A DNA stretch of 64,000 nt, taken from contig NZ_JBLKOA010000001.1 in NCBI RefSeq assembly GCF_051414135.1, positions 620,001-684,000 of the forward strand, in the 5' to 3' direction. The notes under the pieces were generated by a model. That model saw nothing but the letters and a program-made list of their open reading frames with translations, was not told the DNA's origin and made no database searches. Source of the DNA: Halovenus halobia (GTDB taxonomy: Archaea; Halobacteriota; Halobacteria; Halobacteriales; Haloarculaceae). The translations under genes and the position numbers were made by a program. This document shows positions 19,272-28,427 of this stretch, piece after piece; the first letter of the stretch is position 1, and every line of letters begins with the position of its first letter.

Positions 19272-20705
19272 TCAAGCTTGGCGCTGGTAGCGAGCGAGTG
19301 CAGCCTCAGCCTCTTCCTTGACCGTCTTCATCGCCGCCTGTGGGTCTTTCCCGCCGAACACTTCGTTCATCTCACTGGCGACTGCTGCGGAGATAGCCGG
19401 ACTCTCGCCGGTCTGGGTGCCGATGTTCGTCGGGTGACGCTCCCAGTTTTGAATCTGCTCGCGGGCGACTTGGTACCGCGGGTTGTCCTCGAACCAGCCC
19501 TCGGATTCGAGCACGTCCCACGACCCCTGATGTGCCGGGTAGTAGCCGCTTGCTTTGTGGAACGCTGCCTGCTGTTCGGGACTGAGAGCGAAGTCGACGA
19601 ACTTCTGCATTGCTTCCCGTTCCTCGTCGGAGCGGGCCTTGTTGACCGCCCAGATTTCGGCCCCGCCACGGTGGTGGCCGATGCGGTCACCGCTTAGTGT
19701 CGGGAACATCGCCGTCCGCATATCGAAACTGTCGCTGTTGACATAGGCGACAGAGGTACTCGAGTTGAGGTTGAACGGCACTCGTCCCTGTCGGAAGACG
19801 CTGGTCGGTTCGGACCAGTTCTCGATACCGCCGTTGAAGTACAGACCGTCGGCGGCCATGTCGGCCCACCATTGGACGGGTTCGAGGGTGTAATCCTCCG
19901 AGGCGTAGACTGTCGTCGGTTCACCTGCGTGGCCGTTTTCCTCGTCCATCCAGAACTCGTTCTGCTCGGCGATCCAGCACGTCAAGAACCACGCAGCGTT
20001 GGGAATCGTGACACCGTACTCGGCGCCGGTTTGGTTGACCGCGGCTTCGCCCATCTCTCGGACCTCGGCGAGTGACTGGGGCGGATTCGCCGGGTCATAG
20101 CCTGCCTCGGCGAGCATATCCGCGTTGTAGTGCATGACGATGTTCGAGATGTAAAAGGGTGCACCCCACATCGTTCCCTCGATGGTCGAGGTTGCCGCCG
20201 CTGGTTCGATGATGTCGTCGGGGCTGACATCGCTCATGAGTCCCTCTATCGGCTGGAACCAGCCCGTGTCCCGCGCCAGAATGGAGTCGGCCGTATTGAA
20301 GTGTGTGATATCAGGCATATCGGCCGGATTCCCGCCCTCGATGTTGGTGAACGCAGTCGTCCGAGAGTCCCGATAATTCGTCAGCAGATTGAGGTTGATC
20401 TTGATGTTACTGTTGTTCTCCTCGAACTCCGAGACCATGCTCCGGACAGTCTCTTCGTAGTAGCCGCCCCAGGCCGGCCAGAAGTTGATCGTAATCGTGC
20501 CGTCGTCAGCCGTCATCTGCCCGGGTTCGCCGAAACCGTCCTCTCCGGGCCCGCTATCGTTGCCGATCAGGCCCAAACAGCCAGCTGAGGCCGCCATCGC
20601 GGCCCCGCCGGCCGCGAGAACCGCCCGCCTGCTGCGGTGTCCGCCAGCCGTTTCTGTTTCGGCTCGATGCTCTGCTGTCTCATCTGAATCGGTGTGTCCA
20701 TGCAT
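19272..20705 (-). CDS. ugpB: Extracellular binding lipoprotein (UgpB-like)
   Basis: 477-residue solute-binding protein of the UgpB/MalE class. The leader has the twin-arginine motif RSRRAVLAAGG (about residues 24-34), a hydrophobic stretch and the lipobox ASAGC with Cys43, so it is exported folded by Tat and anchored by a lipid. The mature part opens with an acidic linker, then ITINFWPAWGGYYEETV as the first strand-helix of the bilobed fold. In haloarchaea this class binds glycerol-3-phosphate or sugars. With the diverging glycerophosphodiesterase gene, a glycerol-3-phosphate or glycerophosphodiester ligand is the best guess. First gene of its operon. Confidence 0.88.
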   Translation of the reverse strand: MHGHTDSDETAEHRAETETAGGHRSRRAVLAAGGAAMAASAGCLGLIGNDSGPGEDGFGEPGQMTADDGTITINFWPAWGGYYEETVRSMVSEFEENNSNIKINLNLLTNYRDSRTTAFTNIEGGNPADMPDITHFNTADSILARDTGWFQPIEGLMSDVSPDDIIEPAAATSTIEGTMWGAPFYISNIVMHYNADMLAEAGYDPANPPQSLAEVREMGEAAVNQTGAEYGVTIPNAAWFLTCWIAEQNEFWMDEENGHAGEPTTVYASEDYTLEPVQWWADMAADGLYFNGGIENWSEPTSVFRQGRVPFNLNSSTSVAYVNSDSFDMRTAMFPTLSGDRIGHHRGGAEIWAVNKARSDEEREAMQKFVDFALSPEQQAAFHKASGYYPAHQGSWDVLESEGWFEDNPRYQVAREQIQNWERHPTNIGTQTGESPAISAAVASEMNEVFGGKDPQAAMKTVKEEAEAALARYQRQA

Positions 20706-20814
20706 ACGTTAGGTGTGTCTACCTGGTAGTTGCCGCACAATCTGACGGATGCAATCTCCCGATCGCACAGAAAGTAGGCCTTTCTCGACACACAAAAGCG
20801 CTTGGAAGAGTTCT

Positions 20815-20848
20815 ATATGTCTCTCTGATCCGTCCATATCGATCAGAG
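20815..20848. promoter_or_regulatory. Divergent promoter region with perfect palindrome
   Basis: Between ugpB (minus) and the phosphodiesterase gene (plus) lies a perfect inverted repeat CTCTGATC / GATCAGAG at 20823-20830 and 20841-20848, with a 10-bp AT-containing spacer. Just left of it, an AT-rich stretch (TCTATATGT, 20811-20819) reads as a TATA box for the minus-strand operon. The palindrome is placed where a repressor or activator could act on both transcripts. Which regulator binds is unknown; phosphate or glycerol control would fit the genes. Confidence 0.5.
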
Positions 20849-20905
20849 CTGTCCGGTCGGGAACATACCACAACATTTTGTAGCCGCCCCGTCACAGCAA
20901 CCGGT

Positions 20906-21568
20906 GTGAGGATCATCGGCCACCGAGGTTGTGCGGCTGAGTTTCCCGAGAACACGCTTGCGGCAGTCCGGGGCGCCGCTCCGCACGTCGATCTGATCGA
21001 AATCGACGTTCGGCGCTGTCAGTCCGGCGAACTTGTCGTCTTTCACGACGAACATCTCGACCGACTCACGGAATCGGTCGGTCGAGTCAGTGAGACGGAG
21101 TTCGATGAGTTGGCCGAACTGACGGTCGGCGACAGCGACGAGTCGATCCCGACGCTCGCCGCCGTGCTAGACGCAGTTCCTGCTGGTGTTGGACTCAATA
21201 TCGAACTCAAAGAGCACGGGTTGCGCTCGGAGCTACTGGCGCTGGCCGATCGGTTCCCGTCTGAGGTAATTGTCTCGTCGTTCGACCGGGAGGCCCTCGC
21301 TTCCTTCGACGGTGACGACAATCCAACAGCGCTGCTCTGCGCCGAGTCGTTCGAGACGTCGATCTCGACAGCGCTCGATCTCGGCTGCCAGTATATCCAC
21401 CCACAGTACGAACTGGTCGATGCCGATTCGATCCGCCACGCGCACGATCAGGGATTGGCTGTCAACGTCTGGACGGTGCCGACGACGGCAGCACTGACCC
21501 GACTGATAGAGGAGGGTGTCGACGGCGCGATCGTCGATTCCTGGCGGATCGTTCCCGACAGTTTCTGA
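20906..21568 (+). CDS. ugpQ: Glycerophosphodiester phosphodiesterase
   Basis: 220-residue GDPD-family TIM barrel that hydrolyses glycerophosphodiesters to glycerol-3-phosphate and an alcohol. The catalytic block HRGCAAEFPENT starts at residue 6, followed by LIEIDVRR (Glu-x-Asp metal ligands) and VVFHDEHLDRLT with the catalytic His. The end carries NVWTVPT and GVDGAIVD, standard for the family. It begins with GTG at 20906 with no alternative nearby. No leader peptide, so it works inside the cell, after uptake. It diverges from the ugp transporter, as in many organisms where UgpQ is linked to UgpBAEC. Confidence 0.93.
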   Translation: MRIIGHRGCAAEFPENTLAAVRGAAPHVDLIEIDVRRCQSGELVVFHDEHLDRLTESVGRVSETEFDELAELTVGDSDESIPTLAAVLDAVPAGVGLNIELKEHGLRSELLALADRFPSEVIVSSFDREALASFDGDDNPTALLCAESFETSISTALDLGCQYIHPQYELVDADSIRHAHDQGLAVNVWTVPTTAALTRLIEEGVDGAIVDSWRIVPDSF

Positions 21569-21729
21569 CGAACCCGTCCAGTGAGGAGCCGAACGACCCC
21601 TCTCTGGCTCACCCTCAGCCTCCGGGACCCGTCTCTACGCGCCTGTCTGAGACCGTCGAGAACTCCTCAGACGGACGTGTCGCTGCTCGTTTCGACGCAT
21701 ACTTCCTCACGCCCACACAGTTCGTTGGC

Positions 21730-22569
21730 ATGGACGACACACGGCTCGGAGACGGGGTATCTCGACCGTTTCCCGATCCCGTCCCGGAACCACAGGGGTG
21801 TCGTATTGTCTCGTATAACGTGCTCTACGAGGGTGTCGCACCGGACGGACACGGCTGGAACGAGCGATCCGACGCAGTGGTCGCCGAACTGCGCCGACTG
21901 CGTCCAGACGTCGTCGCGTTCCAAGAAGTCTGGCGGGGTCAGTACACCGAGTTGCGCGACTCACTGTCGGGGTTTTCCTGGGTTTCGGCAACGGAGACGC
22001 CGGCACACACACCGATCGCCTACCGGACCGACCGGTTCGATCTCGCCACCTCGGGGACGTTCTGGCTCTCGCCGCCGGATGGCGAGCCAGGGATGCCGGC
22101 GTGGGACGCGACCTACCAGCGATTGGCGACGTACGCGGTCCTCGACGACCGCGATACCGGCCGGTCGGTGACGGTGATGAACCTCCATCTCGACCACGAG
22201 GGGTCACGGGCGCGCCGCAAGGGAGTCGCGCTCACCCGCGACCGACTCGCCGACATTGGTGTCGAGGGTGAGATTGTGCTCGCGGGGGATTTCAACTGTC
22301 AGCCCGGCGATCCCGCGTACGAGCGTGCGACGGTTGATCGCGAGACTTGGCACTCGCTGTCTTCGGCTGCCGGTATCGCCGAGCGAACGGGCGGGCCAAC
22401 GGAGACGTACACCGGCTTTCCAGAAGAGGAGTACCAACCGGATAACATCGATCACGTCTTCGTCTCTGACGGGGTTGCGATCGATCGGGTTCTGACCTGT
22501 CTGCCGCCGACCGGCCCCGACCAGCGCCCGTCCGACCACCGGCCGGTGCTCGTCGATCTGTCCTACTGA
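21730..22569 (+). CDS. Endonuclease/exonuclease/phosphatase family protein
   Basis: 279 residues of the EEP (DNase I-like) metal-dependent phosphodiesterase fold. Motifs in order: IVSYNVLYEG, DVVAFQEVW (Glu metal ligand), MNLHLDHEG, VLAGDFNCQPGD (Asp-x-Asn) and the catalytic SDHRPVLVDLS at the end. No leader peptide. Members act on DNA, inositol phosphates, sphingomyelin or other phosphodiesters. Sitting beside a glycerophosphodiesterase and a HAD phosphatase, it may act on phosphodiesters rather than on DNA repair; that is inference. It converges on the HAD gene with seven shared bases. Confidence 0.88.
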   Translation: MDDTRLGDGVSRPFPDPVPEPQGCRIVSYNVLYEGVAPDGHGWNERSDAVVAELRRLRPDVVAFQEVWRGQYTELRDSLSGFSWVSATETPAHTPIAYRTDRFDLATSGTFWLSPPDGEPGMPAWDATYQRLATYAVLDDRDTGRSVTVMNLHLDHEGSRARRKGVALTRDRLADIGVEGEIVLAGDFNCQPGDPAYERATVDRETWHSLSSAAGIAERTGGPTETYTGFPEEEYQPDNIDHVFVSDGVAIDRVLTCLPPTGPDQRPSDHRPVLVDLSY

Positions 22570-23237
22570 TCACCGAGCACCCACATCTCCGCGAGCACTG
22601 CCCGTAGCTCCGACGTCGACATGACGATCCGGTTCGCCCGCGACAGGTCGCTATCGGCGTTGCCCGCGCCGCGGAGCGCGATACAGTACATCCCGGCCTC
22701 GGCTGCGGCGTCGATCCCGTGTGGTGAATCCTCGATGACCATACACTCCTCCGGTTCGACGCCCAGTTTCTCGGCAGCGACGCGATAGGTCGTCGGATCC
22801 GGTTTCGACGGTCCCTCGAAGTCGGACGACGAGACGACAACATCGTACAGGCCGTCGAGGTCGAATCGATCGAGCACCATCTCGACCCACTCACGACGAG
22901 ACGCCGACACGAGACCGGTTGCGTACTTCTCCGCCTGCAAATCTTCGAGTAGCTCGACACAGCCGTCCATCAACGTCGCCCGCTCACGGTAGACCGCTGC
23001 TGCGTTGTCGTCGTACAGCGCGTCGAACTCTTCGGCGGAGACTGTCACCTCGGTGCCATCGAGAGTGCTGAGGCGGTCGTACGCGTCGGTCACGCTGAGG
23101 CCTCGCACCTTCTCGATTGGTGGCTCACCAGCGACGGCTGCCGGGAGAATCTCGTTCTGTTCGAGGTCGCGCCACACGGTCGCTGTCTCGACTGTGACGC
23201 CGTCCATGTCGAACAGCACCGCCTCGTACTGGCTCAT
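22563..23237 (-). CDS. HAD-superfamily phosphatase (beta-phosphoglucomutase-like)
   Basis: 224-residue HAD subfamily I enzyme. Nucleophile motif I is FDMDGVTVE (residues 8-16; D9 and D11), motif II is LVSASRREW, the conserved Lys is in PSKPDPTTY and motif IV acid pair in VIEDSPHGIDAA. The cap domain inserted after motif I is helical, as in phosphoglycolate phosphatase and beta-phosphoglucomutase. It probably removes phosphate from a small sugar or polyol phosphate. With the neighbours a glycerol-3-phosphate phosphatase role is possible but not shown. ATG at 23237 chosen; it places the nucleophile at the normal distance. Confidence 0.88.
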   Translation of the reverse strand: MSQYEAVLFDMDGVTVETATVWRDLEQNEILPAAVAGEPPIEKVRGLSVTDAYDRLSTLDGTEVTVSAEEFDALYDDNAAAVYRERATLMDGCVELLEDLQAEKYATGLVSASRREWVEMVLDRFDLDGLYDVVVSSSDFEGPSKPDPTTYRVAAEKLGVEPEECMVIEDSPHGIDAAAEAGMYCIALRGAGNADSDLSRANRIVMSTSELRAVLAEMWVLGDQ

Positions 23238-23364
23238 CGGTACCGTGTTCGTCCCATCGCCGGGAAAGGCTGTCGTCATGAGCCTATATAGACCTCTATA
23301 CGCCGCCGAAGCCGGCTATACAACTCATATAAGCGATTAAAACCAACTCTGCCGAACAGCGCGT

Positions 23365-24138
23365 ATGGCCCGATTGACTCGTGATACCCCCGAACTGTTC
23401 ATCGAAGACGCGGTGACGATTGTCGAGAATGAACAGCAGATTATTGCCGCTGAACTCGAAGCCTTCCAGGACTTCTGTTCGGCCGTCGAGTCAACGACGC
23501 CACACTCACCAACCGAGCTTCCTGTCGCCACACAGGACCGTAAGTCGTCGACGGACGGGTTCGCGTCGTTGCGAGAGAGTTACCGCGAGACGGTCATGTC
23601 CGTCCCACACTTCGACGGGGAGTACGGTGAGTCGCTGGCGACGAACGTCGAGTGCGAGTTCGGGGCCGACGTCGCGGCGATGTTGGCCAGTGACGGTCCC
23701 TTCGGCGACCACCACAAGCAGGTCATCACCTGCAAAACGAAAGAACTCGTCGAGGACCGGAAACAGCTACTCACGGCGCTGGAAACCGAACAGGATTCTC
23801 TCGAACGGTTCCGCGACCCGGTTCTGTCGGTGCTCGACGCCGTCGAATCCTTCGAGCGGGTCGACTCGGCCGTCGAGTCGCCAGCACTGAGCGATGGCTA
23901 CCGCAAACGGATGGATACCATCGAACGGCGATGTCACGAACTCGTCGACAAGCGCCAGTCTGAGATTGTTGGGGACAGACGAGCACTTTCCCTCCCGATT
24001 AGCGGCCCCGACCTCCCCTCCTACCTCTACGCGGAGCTCCCCGTCACCTACCCTGTCGTCGCCCCGCTGACTGCTATTCTCGAACTGGCCGCTGGATTCG
24101 ACCCGACGACCCAGTCCGACCACTCTATCAGTTCCTGA
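23365..24138 (+). CDS. Conserved haloarchaeal protein of unknown function (DUF7260-like)
   Basis: 257 residues, helical, no membrane segments. Long helices with heptad-like spacing occur in the N-terminal third (TIVENEQQIIAAELEAFQDF) and middle (KTKELVEDRKQLLTALETEQDSLERF), so coiled coils are likely; the C-terminal half has LYAELPVTYPVVAPLTAILEL. Pattern and length resemble a haloarchaeal family listed as DUF7260, from memory only. A purine/pyrimidine mix with TATA-like stretches (CTATATAG, CATATAAG) lies just upstream at 23283-23335. No functional clue in neighbours. Confidence 0.7.
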   Translation: MARLTRDTPELFIEDAVTIVENEQQIIAAELEAFQDFCSAVESTTPHSPTELPVATQDRKSSTDGFASLRESYRETVMSVPHFDGEYGESLATNVECEFGADVAAMLASDGPFGDHHKQVITCKTKELVEDRKQLLTALETEQDSLERFRDPVLSVLDAVESFERVDSAVESPALSDGYRKRMDTIERRCHELVDKRQSEIVGDRRALSLPISGPDLPSYLYAELPVTYPVVAPLTAILELAAGFDPTTQSDHSISS

Positions 24139-24178
24139 ATCTCGGGAGACTTTTGCTCGCCCCGCACATACGACTGGT

Positions 24179-25342
24179 ATGACCCGCGAATTCTCGGATC
24201 TCCCGGAGTCCATCCAGACGGTTAGTCCGAGACGACTCAAAGAGCGACTCGACAGCGGCGAGCAGATTACGATTCTCGACACACGCAAGCAACCGGCGTT
24301 CGAGCGCTGGCAGATTACACACCCAAACGCTCAGGTCACGAATATTCCCTTCAGCGAATTTCTCGACGACGCGGGCGTCGAACAAGCTGAGGAGCTGCCA
24401 GAGGGCATTCCGCCGGGTCCGCTGGTCACCACCTGCGCTGTTGGACTCGCGTCAAAATACGTTGCCGAGTATCTCCGCGAAGTGGGACAGGAAGCCACGA
24501 TTCTCGAAGATGGGATGGAGGGCTGGGCGACCATCTACGAACAGCATCCAGTGGACACTGGTTCGGTAGCGACGACTGTCGTTCAACTCCACCGACCATC
24601 GAGTGGCTGTCTCGGGTATCTCCTTGTTGCGGGTGACGAGGCTGCCGTCGTGGACCCGTTACGCACGTTCGCTGACCGCTATCAGGAGATTGCGCGCTCC
24701 CACGACGCAACGATCAAATTCGCGCTCGATACCCACGTCCACGCTGACCACGTCAGCGGTGTCCGGGCAGTTGCAAAACAGACTGGTGGGACTGCCGTCT
24801 GTCCGGCCGGCAGCGTCGACCGTGGCCTCGAATTCGACCCTCACCTCGTCGATGACGGTGATACGCTCGCCCTTGGCGGGCAGGAGATTGTCGTCCGGTC
24901 ACTTCCCGGCCACACGTCAGAGATGGTGGGTTACCTGTTCGATGGCCTTCTCGCCTGTGGTGATACACTCTTTCTCGACGGCGTCGGGCGGCCTGACCTC
25001 GAAGACGGCGACGCGGCCGAAGCAGCTGCCGGCCAACTCTGGGACAGTCTGCAATCGCTGAACGAGCTCTCCGAAGACACCACAGTTGCACCGGGCCACG
25101 TTTCCCCGACGACAGCCCCGCGAGCAGACGGGTCGTTCACTGCACCGCTGGGTGACTTGCGACAACTCCGTGCGTTCGACGAACCTCGAGACGAGTTCAT
25201 CAGGCGCGTGACGGCTGACTTGCCACCTCAGCCAGCCAACTACCGCGACATCATCGCTCTCAATCTCGGCCAGCAGGCGGCAGAAGACGAAGAAGCCTTC
25301 GAGCTCGAACTCGGGCCAAACAACTGTGCTGTCTCGGAGTGA
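24179..25342 (+). CDS. Rhodanese-MBL fusion, persulfide dioxygenase-like
   Basis: 387 residues with two domains. Residues 1-125 are a rhodanese fold with active Cys86 in VTTCAVGLAS. Residues 130-360 are a metallo-beta-lactamase fold with the metal motif THVHADH (His186, His188, Asp190, His191), LPGHTSEM and GDTLFLDGVGRPD. The MBL part is of the ETHE1/glyoxalase II class, which oxidises protein or glutathione persulfides to sulfite; fused rhodanese supplies persulfide sulfur. Here the rhodanese comes first, whereas common fusions put it last. Expected role: sulfide/persulfide detoxification, with gamma-glutamylcysteine as likely thiol in haloarchaea. Start ATG at 24179. Confidence 0.85.
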   Translation: MTREFSDLPESIQTVSPRRLKERLDSGEQITILDTRKQPAFERWQITHPNAQVTNIPFSEFLDDAGVEQAEELPEGIPPGPLVTTCAVGLASKYVAEYLREVGQEATILEDGMEGWATIYEQHPVDTGSVATTVVQLHRPSSGCLGYLLVAGDEAAVVDPLRTFADRYQEIARSHDATIKFALDTHVHADHVSGVRAVAKQTGGTAVCPAGSVDRGLEFDPHLVDDGDTLALGGQEIVVRSLPGHTSEMVGYLFDGLLACGDTLFLDGVGRPDLEDGDAAEAAAGQLWDSLQSLNELSEDTTVAPGHVSPTTAPRADGSFTAPLGDLRQLRAFDEPRDEFIRRVTADLPPQPANYRDIIALNLGQQAAEDEEAFELELGPNNCAVSE

Positions 25343-25383
25343 GACTGCAATCCGTTTCCCAGTTAGTACTCCCCTCAAGCCGG

Positions 25384-26262
25384 TCAGATTCGACCGCCAG
25401 TCTGACTGAACCGACCACTCGACGTCGAGTCGTCGTCACCGCCGAGTCGGCTGAAATCCATATCCTCGAAAAACTCCGGTGAGTCCTGCTCGGTGGCGTA
25501 GACGTACAGCGCGGTCTTCGCGATGCCACTCAGGGCCTTGCCGATGAGCAGTGCGAGCATGACTGCTATGCCAGCGACCAACACGGTTAGCGCGAATCCG
25601 ACAGTTCCGAGGCCTGCCGTGACGACGAAGGTGAGCACACCAAGCGCGAGGGCACCGAGCACCAGCAGCAACGTGACGATATCGATGGCACCCATCGCGC
25701 CGATGGACTCGCCCCATGTGTTCTTGAACGTGCTTGCGCTCTCTTTGAACATCCCCGTGACCGATGGGTCGCGGAAGACGATAACTGGGACGACGAAGTA
25801 GGTCATGACGGACCACGCGACGGCGAACAACCCTGCGAGCAGTCGGGCGACGAGATTATCCTGTGACTCGATTGCTCGGATGAGAACACCGACAATTGCG
25901 GCAATCACCGACCACGCGAGTAGTGGCCATTTGTGCTCCCACGCCGTCGCCAGTGCCTCGCGGACTGAGGGTTCTTCCCCGTGGAAAACTGTTCGTGTCG
26001 CCGCGACCAGCGCCGCGGTGAAGAACGAGGCGATGAATGTTTCGACCAGATAGGCCAGAAACAGTGCGCCGTACACCAATGCGCCTGGCTGTCCGACAAG
26101 CGCCTCTGCGAAGTACAGACTCCCGAACAGTGTCAGGAAGAAGGCAATACCTGCAACGCCACCGACCAGCGGAAAGACCAACAACGTCGGGTGTGCGCGG
26201 AGCACGCGGCCGCTCCGCCGTGCCATACCGAATCCGATTTTCAATCGACTGAAAATACCCAT
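25384..26262 (-). CDS. Multi-pass membrane protein (DUF6159-like)
   Basis: 292 residues with about six to seven hydrophobic helices, beginning MGIFSRLKIGFGMARRSGRVL, a basic inner-face start followed by LLVFPLVGGVAGIAFFLTLFG. Gly and Ala are abundant in helix faces (LLVLGALALGVLTFVVTAG). The last 35 residues are acidic and Ser-rich, and cytoplasmic. I chose the ATG at 26262; upstream codons are not membrane-like. It resembles a widespread prokaryotic membrane family of unknown role listed as DUF6159, from memory. It follows dnaK by 125 bp on the same strand. Confidence 0.75.
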   Translation of the reverse strand: MGIFSRLKIGFGMARRSGRVLRAHPTLLVFPLVGGVAGIAFFLTLFGSLYFAEALVGQPGALVYGALFLAYLVETFIASFFTAALVAATRTVFHGEEPSVREALATAWEHKWPLLAWSVIAAIVGVLIRAIESQDNLVARLLAGLFAVAWSVMTYFVVPVIVFRDPSVTGMFKESASTFKNTWGESIGAMGAIDIVTLLLVLGALALGVLTFVVTAGLGTVGFALTVLVAGIAVMLALLIGKALSGIAKTALYVYATEQDSPEFFEDMDFSRLGGDDDSTSSGRFSQTGGRI

Positions 26263-26387
26263 GCGAAAACTCTCCCTCGCATTGATATTTAAACGTTCGT
26301 TTAGCTGCTGACTCAGCAACGCTCACCGCGCATTTTTATTCCGAAGCAATCAGCAAATCTGCCGCGAACTCGAACGCAGCCAGTCAG

Positions 26388-28313
26388 TTAGGCCGCTTCT
26401 TCGTCGTCCTCGTCCTCGTCGACGTCCTCGAAGTCTGCGTCGACGTACTCTTCGTCCTCACCCGCGCCGGCCGCGCCAGCACCTGGACCGCCTGCTGGGC
26501 CAGCGCCTGCGCCAGCACCCGGTCCACCGGCCCCAGCTGCACCCGGCCCACCAGCGCCGGCCGCGCCGGCCTGTTGCTGGTACATCTGCTTGCCGATTTC
26601 CTGCAGCTCTTCGGTCAGCGTTTCGGTCGCGTCTTCGATTTCCTCGCGCTCTGCGTCCTCGTCCTCGAGGACGGCTTCGACATCCTCGATGTGACCTTCG
26701 ATGGTCTCACGGAGTTCGTCGTCGACAGCGTCTTCGTTCTCTTCGAGTACTGTCCGCGCACGCTGAGTTGCCGACTCGGCTTCGTTGCGCGCTTCGATCC
26801 GTTTCCGGCGTTCCTCGTCTTCCTCGGCGTGCTCTTCGGCTTCCGCCTGCATCTCTTCGATTTCTTCGTCCGAGAGGCCGACACCACCCTCGATAGTGAT
26901 GTCTTCTTTGTTCCCGGACTCGCGGTCTTCGGCGCTGACATTGACGATACCGTTTTCGTCCAGCTCGAAGGTCACTTCGATCTGGGGCACGCCGGCCGGT
27001 GACGGCGGAATACCCGAGAGCATGAACTCACCGAGGAGTTCGTTCTCGTCTGCAATCTCGCGTTCGCCCTGGAAGACGCGAATCTGGACCTGGGTCTGGT
27101 TGGCCTGCGCTGTCGTGAACACTTTCGACTCCTCTGTCGGGATTGTCGTGTTCTTCTCGATGAGACGCTCGAAGAGGCCACCTTTGACCTCGACACCCAG
27201 CGACAGCGGCGTCACGTCGACGAGCACGATGTCGTCAACGTCGCCCGAGAGCACACCGGCTTGGATAGCTGCGCCCAGCGCAACGGCCTCGTCGGGGTTG
27301 ACGTTCTTTTTCGGCTCCTGGTCGGTCATCTCTTCGACCCGGTCCTGAATCATTGGCATTCGCGTCGACCCCCCGACGAGAATCACTTCGTCGATGTCGT
27401 CCTTGCTCAGGCCAGCGTCGGCGAGTGCCTGTTCGGTCGGGTCGACGGTTCGGTCGACCAGACCAGCGGTGAGAGACTCGAATTTCGCGCGGGTGAGCGA
27501 GGTTTCGAGGTCTTTCGGGCCGTCGTCGTCAGCGGCGATGAACGGCAGGTTGATGGTCGTCTCTTTGCGGTTCGAGAGTTCGACCTTCGCCTCTTCGGCG
27601 GCCTCGTACAGTCGCTGCAGTGCCTGTCGGTCCTCGCGGAGGTCGATACCGTGTTCGTCCTCGAAGTCCTCGGCGAGCCAGTCGATGATGGCCTGGTCCC
27701 AGTCGTCGCCACCGAGGTCGTTGTCCCCGTTCGTTGCGACGACTTCGTAGACGCCGCCGCCAAGGTCCAGAATCGAGACATCGAAGGTTCCGCCTCCGAG
27801 GTCGTAGACGAGCACCGTCTGGTCGGACTCGTCGTCGAGTCCGTAGGCCATCGCCGCTGCGGTCGGCTCGTTGATGATTCGTTCGACCTCGAAGCCGGCA
27901 ATCTCGCCGGCGTCTTTGGTCGCCTGTCGCTGGCGGTCCGAGAAGTACGCGGGGACGGTAATGACCGCGCGCTCGAGCTCTTCGCCGAGATAATCTTCGG
28001 CGTCGCGTTTGATCTTCTGCAGGGTCATCGCCGACACCTGTTCAGGCGTGTACTCTTCGCCTTCGAGCTCCACAGTGTAGTCCTCCTCTCCCATGTGGCG
28101 CTTGATGGACTCGATTGTGTTGTCGGGGTTCTGTACAGCCTGATTTTTGGCTGGTTTCCCAACCAGCTGTTCGCCGTCAGAGAACGCGACAACCGACGGT
28201 GTCGTTCGGTCGCCTTCGCTGTTGACAATAATCTCTGGGTCTCCACCTTCCATGACCGCGAACGCGCTGTTCGTCGTCCCGAGGTCGATTCCAAGAATTT
28301 TGTTGCTTGCCAT
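26388..28313 (-). CDS. dnaK: Chaperone DnaK (Hsp70)
   Basis: 641-residue Hsp70. The ATPase domain starts with ILGIDLGTTNSA (phosphate loop 1), VYDLGGGTFDVS and VLVGGSTRMPMIQ; the substrate-binding domain with DVTPLSLGVEVKGG and TIPTEESKVFTTA. The lid is helical, and the tail is a long Gly/Ala/Pro repeat (GAAGAGGPGAGAGAGPAGGP type, about 45 residues) ending in an acidic EEYVDADFEDVDEDEDD tip. Start at 28313; the ORF is open 23 codons further but that part is not Hsp70. grpE lies directly upstream; dnaJ, which usually follows, is absent here. Confidence 0.97.
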   Translation of the reverse strand: MASNKILGIDLGTTNSAFAVMEGGDPEIIVNSEGDRTTPSVVAFSDGEQLVGKPAKNQAVQNPDNTIESIKRHMGEEDYTVELEGEEYTPEQVSAMTLQKIKRDAEDYLGEELERAVITVPAYFSDRQRQATKDAGEIAGFEVERIINEPTAAAMAYGLDDESDQTVLVYDLGGGTFDVSILDLGGGVYEVVATNGDNDLGGDDWDQAIIDWLAEDFEDEHGIDLREDRQALQRLYEAAEEAKVELSNRKETTINLPFIAADDDGPKDLETSLTRAKFESLTAGLVDRTVDPTEQALADAGLSKDDIDEVILVGGSTRMPMIQDRVEEMTDQEPKKNVNPDEAVALGAAIQAGVLSGDVDDIVLVDVTPLSLGVEVKGGLFERLIEKNTTIPTEESKVFTTAQANQTQVQIRVFQGEREIADENELLGEFMLSGIPPSPAGVPQIEVTFELDENGIVNVSAEDRESGNKEDITIEGGVGLSDEEIEEMQAEAEEHAEEDEERRKRIEARNEAESATQRARTVLEENEDAVDDELRETIEGHIEDVEAVLEDEDAEREEIEDATETLTEELQEIGKQMYQQQAGAAGAGGPGAAGAGGPGAGAGAGPAGGPGAGAAGAGEDEEYVDADFEDVDEDEDDEEAA

Positions 28314-28427
28314 GTTATCAGCACATACCCGATTCTGTCGGTTAAAAGTTGCTAGACACGCATCACCGAACCGGCCCATCACACCGCAAGCAACGGACTT
28401 TCAGCTCTCGGGATAACGCGAAGCTTG

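Noticed and set aside
27261..28355. Open frame of 364 codons antisense to dnaK
   Set aside because: Classic DnaK antisense ORF seen in many genomes. No recognisable motif and dnaK is certain.
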